A stretch of DNA of 64,000 bases from RUG14199 sp964629225 (lineage in GTDB: Bacteria; Bacillota; Clostridia; Oscillospirales; CAG-272): contig CAZVQC010000009.1 of NCBI GenBank assembly GCA_964629225.1, positions 1-64,000 on the forward strand, given 5' to 3'. A program made the translations under genes and the position numbers. Below the pieces are notes generated by a model, which searched no databases, was not told where the DNA came from, and saw only the letters and a list, made by a program, of their open reading frames with translations. This document shows, in pieces, positions 58,869 through 64,000 of the stretch (the first letter of the stretch is position 1; each line of letters starts with the position of its first letter).

Positions 58869-59093
58869 GGGAGGACTTTTTGAAAAAAGTCCTCCCCGCC
58901 CCCCACTCAAAAATTTTTGGAGCGGTTTTGTTTTTTTCAGGGGGTCTTTTTTCAAAAAAGCCCCCCTGCACTCCCAAAAACTTTGGACAGGTTTTTTGGT
59001 GAGTGTTTTCCCCGTTCGGGCTTTTCCGGACGGGGAGTTTTTTCTCGATGTTTTATTGGGGAGGGCTTTTTTCAAAAAACCCCTCCTCAAGCC
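58869..59093. repeat. three diverged copies of a hairpin repeat
   Basis: Copies at 58869-58897, 58939-58969 and 59058-59088 share a stem of G and C around a CTTTTTT.AAAAAAG core, each followed by a short (C/T)CAAAAA(N)TTTTGGA tail. The stems differ but pair within each copy, showing that structure is kept. Confidence 0.75.
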
Positions 59094-59225
59094 CCATCAA
59101 AAAACTTTTGGACGGCAGGGCACTTTCGGTTTTCCCCGTTTGAGCATGACAGATTGGCGAAGTCTCTAACTCGAAATGTTTTATCTGTCCCCCGTTCGGG
59201 CTTTTCCGGACGGAGTGCTTTTTTC
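59005..59225. repeat. two copies of a CCCCGTTCGGG hairpin with T runs
   Basis: CCCCGTTCGGG and the pairing CCGGACGG(G)G recur at about 59010-59035 and 59189-59214, each followed by TTTTTT. They look like plus-strand terminators without an upstream gene. Confidence 0.65.
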
Positions 59226-59743
59226 TTTCGATATGTTTCGTTCACTCCCTGTTTGAACCTCTTCAAAACGGGCGCTCTTTTCACTCGCTGTGGCTACAGA
59301 GTGCTCGATATCGCCGCTTTTCAGGCACTAAAACAGGACGTTTTCCCTGCGGGAAAACAACCTACTTTGGCGAGAAGTCGTTTACAGGCGATGAACCGTG
59401 ATGCAAGTGCGCCGCAAGGTGCACGTTCTTTACCAATGGAGTTTCCCGCCGGGAAAACATCCTGCTTTGGGGAAGTCTGTGCGGTGGCGTTGTTTGGTTT
59501 TGGCAAAGCCTTGTTTCGGACGGGCGTTTTGGGCTGTTTTAGAGGCGTTTCGGAAGCTTTGACGGGTGGGGGCGGTATGTTGATGCCATGGATGGAGAAA
59601 GGGCCGAAAAAGCGGCTTAAACTGCGCCCGGAGCGGCGTTTTGTCAGAACAAAAAAGAGGCTTTTACGGAAGCCTCTTTGGAAGTTTTGGTGAACCCTTA
59701 CTGCGGACGGGTGTTTTGGAGCCATTCCGGTGGTTTTTATCGG
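59226..59743. repeat. intergenic region with two GTTTTCCC/GGGAAAAC palindromes
   Basis: Near-identical palindromes lie at about 59340-59358 (GTTTTCCCTGCGGGAAAAC) and 59441-59458, 100 bp apart. Long frames on both strands (e.g. 58917-59693 and 59321-59725) run through the repeats but lack ribosome binding sites and family resemblance, so I do not call genes. With the preceding repeats this fills the 1-kb gap between uvrA and the TIR gene. Confidence 0.55.
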
Positions 59744-61078
59744 TCATTTCTTTTTTGCCACCGCCACAAAGTCCGTTTCCTGATACCAGAAGGAGTCATT
59801 TCCGAAGAGCTCCTCCAGCTCCGTCAGCGCATACTCCATCCATTCAAGTTCGTTTCGGTATTCCATGTTGGTGGGATCTTTTTTCAAAAGATTGGCAACG
59901 TAGTTCTTACGGTACAAAAACCGCTCGTTGAACACGTCCATGCGTTCATCAAAGTCCTTGGTGGAGATCTCTTTTACGTAGTTCATCATTTTGATGTGCT
60001 TGTAGCCCGATGTGTAGAGCTGATAGTAGATCTTCCTTCCGTTGAACCTGTCGGATATTCCGGGGGTGGCGGTGTGATGCTCGATTATCTTTTTCACAAG
60101 GTCATTGTCGTTGTAAGCGACGACGCTTCCGTCATCGGAGCCTCGAATCACAATGAAACCGTCGTCTGAAAGGAATCTTCTCAGATTTCTCAGAGCCTTG
60201 ACCGGGTCTGTAAGATGATGGATGACAAGGGTGGCTATGATAAGGTCGAACTTTTCCACACCTATCTGTGCCATGTGTTCCGTCATGTCCGAGACGAAGG
60301 TGGGGGATTCAAGATCCATCTGTCGGAAATTGAACCGTTCTCCGAATCCGGCGGACACGGCTCTCTCAATGCATTTCCCCTGTTTGTCTATGCCGAATAC
60401 AGTGGCATTCTCAAAGCCCTTGAATCTGTCGTAGGTGACGTAGCCGAAGGCACAGCCCGCATCCAGTACGTTGACGGGACGGCCTGCGAACTCCTCGAAA
60501 ACGTAGTTCAACGCCGGCATATCGGCATCTCTTGTGTTTTCGGCTTGGATGCGAAGGCGCATAAGTTCCTCATGCGCCGCAGGATCGTAGGTGGAATGGG
60601 TCTTGTCGGACGAGAACTTGATCTGAGGCTTCTCCGATACCTCCCTGTTTATGTTGGCTTTTATGAATTCAGCCACCTTGGAGACGGAGTCGGTATCGGT
60701 GCAGAAGGATTCGGTATTTCGGATGGCAAGGGGGCGATCTTTCCTTTGTATGGAGGAATGGAGAAAGGGCACTATGATGCCGTTCTTCTTGTCCCCGGAG
60801 AGCATCTCCTCATGGAAGCTGCTCCACTCGTACTTTACCCAAGTGGAGTTGATGTATTCAAGTTTTGTGGCGATGAGAACGAGGACACTCGCCTCATCAA
60901 GAGCTTTTTCTATGGCATCCTTGTAGGCGGCCTCACCGAACTCCATGAGAGTTATGTTGCTGAAAAAGGTGCTGATGCCTTGGGTGACAAGCTCCGTGTA
61001 CAGTTGCTTTGCAAGGAGCGCATCGGGAGTCGGATTCCCGTCATCGGAATTCTTGAAAGAAATAAAAACGTTGTTCAT
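59744..61078 (-). CDS. TIR domain-SAM methyltransferase fusion protein
   Basis: The 444-residue protein begins at 61078 behind GGGGGAAC; an ATG eight codons upstream lies in the leader hairpin. Residues ~1-145 form a TIR domain: NVFISFKNSD, then GISTFFSN, a candidate catalytic glutamate E46 in LMEFGEAAY, and TWVKYEWSSFHEEML. Residues ~165-330 form a class I methyltransferase: LDAGCAFGY near 205-213 (SAM loop), FGIDKQGKC, and FDLIIATLVIHHL near 265. The last ~110 residues, highly charged, are unassigned. Bacterial TIRs often consume or cyclise NAD in phage defence; fusion to a methyltransferase is unusual. It stands alone with its own promoter. Target unknown. Confidence 0.85.
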   Translation of the reverse strand: MNNVFISFKNSDDGNPTPDALLAKQLYTELVTQGISTFFSNITLMEFGEAAYKDAIEKALDEASVLVLIATKLEYINSTWVKYEWSSFHEEMLSGDKKNGIIVPFLHSSIQRKDRPLAIRNTESFCTDTDSVSKVAEFIKANINREVSEKPQIKFSSDKTHSTYDPAAHEELMRLRIQAENTRDADMPALNYVFEEFAGRPVNVLDAGCAFGYVTYDRFKGFENATVFGIDKQGKCIERAVSAGFGERFNFRQMDLESPTFVSDMTEHMAQIGVEKFDLIIATLVIHHLTDPVKALRNLRRFLSDDGFIVIRGSDDGSVVAYNDNDLVKKIIEHHTATPGISDRFNGRKIYYQLYTSGYKHIKMMNYVKEISTKDFDERMDVFNERFLYRKNYVANLLKKDPTNMEYRNELEWMEYALTELEELFGNDSFWYQETDFVAVAKKK

Positions 61079-61089
61079 TCGTTCCCCCA

Positions 61090-61113
61090 AAAAGTCGGTC
61101 ATGCCCGACTTTT
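61090..61113 (-). promoter_or_regulatory. attenuator-like hairpin in the leader of the TIR gene
   Basis: AAAAGTCGG and CCGACTTTT pair around 6 nt between promoter and start. On the minus strand the stem ends in T5 and lies directly before the GGGGGA binding site, so it could terminate transcription or hide the site. Confidence 0.5.
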
Positions 61114-61142
61114 GTCGAGCGGATGTGAGAAAATACTACTCA

Positions 61143-61171
61143 ATTTTATCATGCATTGGAAAAAGATGCAA
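61143..61171 (-). promoter_or_regulatory. promoter of the TIR-methyltransferase gene
   Basis: TTGCAT, 17 bp, TAAAAT on the minus strand, 65 bp before the start. Confidence 0.7.
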
Positions 61172-61184
61172 TAGAAAGAGATAA

Positions 61185-61214
61185 AAAACTGCCACCGGGT
61201 CGGGTGACAGTTTT
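61185..61214 (-). terminator. terminator of the secreted threonine/serine-rich protein gene
   Basis: AAAACTG.CACC pairs with GGTG.CAGTTTT around 6 nt; T-rich on the minus strand. It insulates the TIR gene promoter. Confidence 0.7.
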
Positions 61215-61244
61215 CAATATTTGAGAATGATCGGCGTTTTCCGC

Positions 61245-62288
61245 TCAGGAGACCTGGTCCGGTGTTTGCGGTTCGGAGGTTGGGGTATCGGTCGGGATGA
61301 TACTGTCGGTATCCGAGGGGTTATTGCCGGGGGCGCTTTGAGGGGGTGTTTGTGTTTCCGATGAGGGGCTTTCCTCCGTTGTGTCTTGAGTCGGGGTGGT
61401 GTCCTCTTCGGAGGATGTGTCGGCGGGGGATGCGGGGGTATCCGTATTGACCGTGGAGGGAGTCACTGCTTCGGAGGCATCCGTTTTTATTTTCGGAGTT
61501 TTTTGGGGAGCGGCGGTCAGGGTGCCGTCGCCGAGGTTTTCACAGGTGTTTTCCGGAGGGGTGCCCAACAGAAGGGGAACGTTTCGGTCAATAGTATTTT
61601 CCTCCGTGGCGCATGTGCCCCATTGGGAAGTTACCGTGACGGTACCGTCCTCGTAGGCGATGATGCCGAAGGAGAAGGAGGAGCCGCTTTTTATTTGGGG
61701 GGTATGATATGTCAGACCGCAAAATTCTACTCGGCAGTAGCCGCCGGTGGCGGTGCCGCTTGCGGTGATATTTACCGTGTATTCCGTGCCGCCTTCAAGG
61801 GTGGCTTCATAGATGCCGTTTGCGGTGGTGACGGTCGACGTATCGCTTGGGGAAGCGGTCACCGTTACCGAGTAGTTTGCGGATTGGATGGTTGTGACAC
61901 TGCCGGTATGGGAGGCGGTGAACCACGCCCACGAAGTGCCGCAGAGACAAATAGTGCAGATGAAAACGGCAACTACGGAGGGAGCTAAGACATGGTAGAT
62001 ACCGTCGGAGCGTTCTTTCTTCTTAAAGTACTTCGGCTTGTGAAAGAGATACTTATAAAGGCGCAGCACATTCCTGTCATTTACGAAGGGGATGAGGCAG
62101 AGGTAGTGACAGCGGAGCTCTCTGTGCCAGAAGCGGTATTCGTCATCGCTGTAGGCACGGCGCATTTCCCTTGTGATGTATCCGGTCTCGCTGTTGAAAC
62201 GGAGAAAAAACACCGTCAATTTCACTGTAACAGCGATGACGGCGGCAAAGAAAAGAAAAATAGCGATGATGAGTTCACTGCTTTTCAT
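61245..62288 (-). CDS. membrane/secreted protein with camelysin-like start motif and disordered tail
   Basis: A 347-residue protein whose start at 62288 follows GGGAGAAGATCG. A first membrane helix (~5-30) and a basic cytoplasmic stretch (~35-95) lead to a second helix (~98-120) ending in CGTSWAWFTASHTG. That motif recalls the W-F-T(D/A) region just after the membrane segment in camelysin/TasA-type proteins. A beta-rich domain (~125-225) follows, then ~110 residues almost only of T, S, P, E, D and Q, likely a disordered stalk. Function unknown; a surface-exposed, membrane-tethered protein is inferred. Confidence 0.7.
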   Translation of the reverse strand: MKSSELIIAIFLFFAAVIAVTVKLTVFFLRFNSETGYITREMRRAYSDDEYRFWHRELRCHYLCLIPFVNDRNVLRLYKYLFHKPKYFKKKERSDGIYHVLAPSVVAVFICTICLCGTSWAWFTASHTGSVTTIQSANYSVTVTASPSDTSTVTTANGIYEATLEGGTEYTVNITASGTATGGYCRVEFCGLTYHTPQIKSGSSFSFGIIAYEDGTVTVTSQWGTCATEENTIDRNVPLLLGTPPENTCENLGDGTLTAAPQKTPKIKTDASEAVTPSTVNTDTPASPADTSSEEDTTPTQDTTEESPSSETQTPPQSAPGNNPSDTDSIIPTDTPTSEPQTPDQVS

Positions 62289-62345
62289 TCGATCTTCTCC
62301 CTTCATAGCGGCGGCGAGTCGGTATTTATGTGCATGACTTCAGCC

Positions 62346-62692
62346 GCGGTAATATCTCTTCAAATATGTTACCGCAAGGCGGGAGCGCAAATGTTGTTGC
62401 GCTTCGCGCAGTGATGGGTGATGAGTGATGGGTCGCCGAAGCGACGGTGAGGTCGCTTTTCGCTGTGCGAAAAGCTGCATTGATTTTGGAACAACAGAGT
62501 GCTCGGAGATCCGGCAGTGCGGCAAGCCGCAAGGCAGAGTACTTTGCACGATGCCACCTCCCTTTATGCAAAGGAGGCTTTGGTGCGGACTCCTTTCACT
62601 GACAACAGTGGTGGAATCGTAGCTGTGGATGATGCTTTGACAGTGTTATATTACCGCCCATGGCACTGCAAAGCGACCTTGGTTCGCTTTGC
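62346..62692. repeat. array of seven small palindromes
   Basis: Perfect or near-perfect hairpins at 62346-62375, 62385-62402, 62399-62409, 62432-62445, 62455-62475 (9-bp arms GCTTTTCGC), 62518-62531 and 62668-62692 (9-bp arms GCAAAGCGA), plus a bulged one at 62557-62577. No gene with a ribosome binding site is seen. Confidence 0.65.
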
Positions 62693-62715
62693 CCGCCGGG
62701 GGCTGAGTCTTACTA

Positions 62716-62912
62716 AATGATGAAGTTGGGGTGCCGCACAGATCCCTTTCCCGAATGCTCGCTTCGCTCGCCGGGAAGGGGACGCGCGGCACTCGGCGCC
62801 CCTCTGCTCCACCGCCTACGGCGACGTCGCAGAGCCTGCGCCTCACCCCCATCCCCCGCAAGCGGTCCCCCTTCCCCCGAAGGGGGAAGGGCTTGCGGCT
62901 TCGCCGCAATAA
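62716..62912. repeat. second copy of the GC-rich dispersed repeat
   Basis: Closely related to the block at 20815-21240: the same order of CGCCGCACAGAT, a TTCCCG hairpin, GGCGCCCCT, CGCAAGCGGT and the CTTCCCCC/GGGGGAAG palindrome. About 41 kb separates the two. Confidence 0.85.
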
Positions 62913-62934
62913 AGCCCTTCTTAGCAGAGTATGA

Positions 62935-63340
62935 AGAGTGTATTTACTCTCTCTTCTCGGTGGGGAAGGAAGCCCCGCCTATGAGGAGAGTAGAAGAGAG
63001 AGTAATATTTTCCTTCTCGTCGGTGGGGGGAAGCCCGCCATACGAGAAGAGATGAAGAGAGAACCGATTTAATCGAGACCACAGAGTACCCGTAGATCAT
63101 GTCGGAGAAGTGTCGCCAAAGCGACAGGTGAACGCTTTTCTATGAGGAATACGTCCTGTTCGGTGATAACGATGACTCTATAGTGTTCTTAAGCAACAAA
63201 TATCGGCACGGCCGGTATTGTGGGTGCTGTTCAATGAGCGGTCGAAGGGCACAAACCCCCATAGAGTTTGTACCCTTTGATCGCCCCTCCCCCGAAGGGG
63301 AGAGGACTTTCTTGATGTATGAGTCTGAAATGGATTTAGA
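62935..63340. repeat. tandem hairpin repeats and a long stem before the adhesin stop
   Basis: Two diverged ~65-bp units at about 62935-63060 each place a CTTCTC.GTGGGG arm before a GCC.GCC.GAGAAG arm. A 19-bp imperfect stem (63238-63256 with 63266-63284) and a CCCCTCCCCC/GGGGAGAGG hairpin follow. No gene was found in this stretch. Confidence 0.55.
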
Positions 63341-64000
63341 TTAAGCAAGATCACGACCGATAACGCCGCCGATATTATTACCGGCACTGCCGTCAGTACA
63401 AGTCGAATCTTCAACTTGAGTTGCAGTTACATTAGTTGCAGAACAGCCGGTAGATCCAGAAACATTAGCAGCACCAAATACCTGACCTACATCACGGCAG
63501 CCCTTAACGGTGCAGTTTTCGGCTGTGCAGTTTTTACTTTCAACATAGTATGCAACACGACCCGCAACAGCACCTGCCTTGTCGCCGCAGAGGTCACTAT
63601 CTTTATGGTTAATAGTGATAGTTGCATTTTTAACGTGGCAGTTTTCAATCTTGTCAGCATAGTCGTTTAACCAACCTACGATAGCAGCACCATTGTGATA
63701 ACCTTCGATATCAGCACCGTCAACATTAAGGTTGATTATGGAACCGTTGGAGCAGTAAATAAGAGCCGCACCGTAACCGTTGCCCGTATCGGAGCAAGCA
63801 TCTGCTTCAACCTTAAGGTTTTTGATAGTATGACCCTGACCGTCAAAGGTACCTTTACCCATATACACAGGTGTCCAAGGCTCATTCTTAAGGTCAATGT
63901 CATTCATAAGATAAATGTTACCGCCTGAAGGAAGAGTAGCTGCCAGTTCCTCTGCAGTAAATACGGTTTTAGCGTTTGTATAAACATTTACGTTAGTTGC
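63341..64000 (-). CDS. partial GLUG/beta-helix surface protein (5' end beyond the window)
   Basis: The frame is open from the window edge at 64000 to the stop at 63341, giving the last 219 residues. Repeats of about 30-40 residues with the G-x-x-x-G-x-(A/V) and N-C-x-V patterns (GAALIYCSNGSIINLNVDGA, GAVAGRV, GQVFGAANVSG) fit GLUG-type or right-handed beta-helix proteins. A GTFDGQGHTIKNL motif, common before such repeats, is near the left part. It ends abruptly at GGVIGRDLA without sortase motif or dockerin. Codons are more AT-rich than in neighbours. Likely an exported adhesin or polysaccharide-binding protein. Confidence 0.75.
   Translation of the reverse strand, partial: ATNVNVYTNAKTVFTAEELAATLPSGGNIYLMNDIDLKNEPWTPVYMGKGTFDGQGHTIKNLKVEADACSDTGNGYGAALIYCSNGSIINLNVDGADIEGYHNGAAIVGWLNDYADKIENCHVKNATITINHKDSDLCGDKAGAVAGRVAYYVESKNCTAENCTVKGCRDVGQVFGAANVSGSTGCSATNVTATQVEDSTCTDGSAGNNIGGVIGRDLA

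Noticed and set aside
58917..59725. 258-codon plus-strand and 134-codon minus-strand frames between uvrA and the TIR gene
   Set aside because: They run through three families of hairpin repeats, overlap each other on opposite strands, and lack binding sites and recognisable domains.
60215..61174. 319-codon frame opposite the TIR-methyltransferase gene
   Set aside because: Antisense shadow; the minus-strand protein has clear TIR and methyltransferase motifs, and this frame has none.

Overview
This window reads as chromosomal DNA of an anaerobic Bacillota, most likely a gut-type member of Clostridia recovered as a metagenome-assembled genome. The evidence is a moderate GC content, AGGAGG-type ribosome binding sites, TTG and GTG starts, and sigma-A promoters of the TTGACA/17 bp/TATAAT kind before most operons. 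A T-box leader, a TPP riboswitch with ThiT, dockerin-bearing leucine-rich surface proteins, a flavin reductase-rubredoxin fusion and the GGGtGRT/NifU-like pair point the same way. A run of exactly 100 N at 20951-21050 is a scaffold placeholder. Nothing allows a species name.

Layout. 1-3.2 kb: DUF421 protein, then the operon pgsA-luxS-mtnN (phospholipid synthesis plus recycling of S-adenosylhomocysteine, with AI-2 precursor as by-product). 3.2-8.5 kb: two tandem secreted leucine-rich dockerin proteins with galK coupled behind them. 8.6-17.2 kb: a GH43 protein, a long minus-strand operon (ACT, PFL/UPF0210, secreted protein, GH3, unknown protein, DUF4349 lipoprotein) and a Gfo/Idh/MocA oxidoreductase. 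17.3-20.7 kb: TPP riboswitch, thiT, thiamine pyrophosphokinase, GH20. 20.8-21.2 kb: GC-rich 96-bp tandem repeats around the gap. 21.3-28.6 kb: rubredoxin fusion, a truncated leucine-rich pseudogene, inositol-phosphatase-like gene and cca, a flavin reductase with a PCP_red-like tail, an unknown protein with a lost HExxH-like site, and pduL. 28.6-33.9 kb: a heterodimeric ABC exporter, a divergent LysE/XRE-cupin cassette, tRNA-Ser. 33.9-41.9 kb: a two-component system with a GT2 glycosyltransferase, TcdA, a phosphatase, an AraC regulator and a fourth leucine-rich protein. 42-47 kb: NifU-like/GGGtGRT, a ClpP-like protease, and a MinD-like/MGS-like/YmdB operon. 47.2-51.8 kb: rnpB, a YgjP-like peptidase, a ProXp-type editing protein, a TetR-like protein, and thrS under a T-box. 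51.9-54.7 kb: a ketose 3-epimerase-like/PfkB kinase/class II aldolase operon. 54.9-58.8 kb: DUF2383-like protein, thioredoxin-like protein, uvrA. 58.8-64 kb: an accessory stretch of palindromic repeats around a TIR-methyltransferase fusion, a secreted protein with a disordered tail, and a partial GLUG/beta-helix adhesin running off the end.

How the genes work together. The glycosidases (GH43, GH3, GH20), galK, the oxidoreductase and the ketose operon describe a saccharolytic life on host or plant glycans. The leucine-rich dockerin proteins are presumably displayed or scaffolded at the surface. Thiamine uptake is tied to its TPP sensor, and thrS to uncharged tRNA-Thr.

The most unusual items are the TIR-methyltransferase fusion with a hairpin in its leader, the methylglyoxal-synthase-like protein lacking catalytic residues, the stacked palindromes at 62.3-63.3 kb, the leucine-rich fragment with a promoter but no signal peptide, and the C-terminal PCP_red-like domain on a flavin reductase. 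No CRISPR array, rRNA, transposase or integrase was seen.
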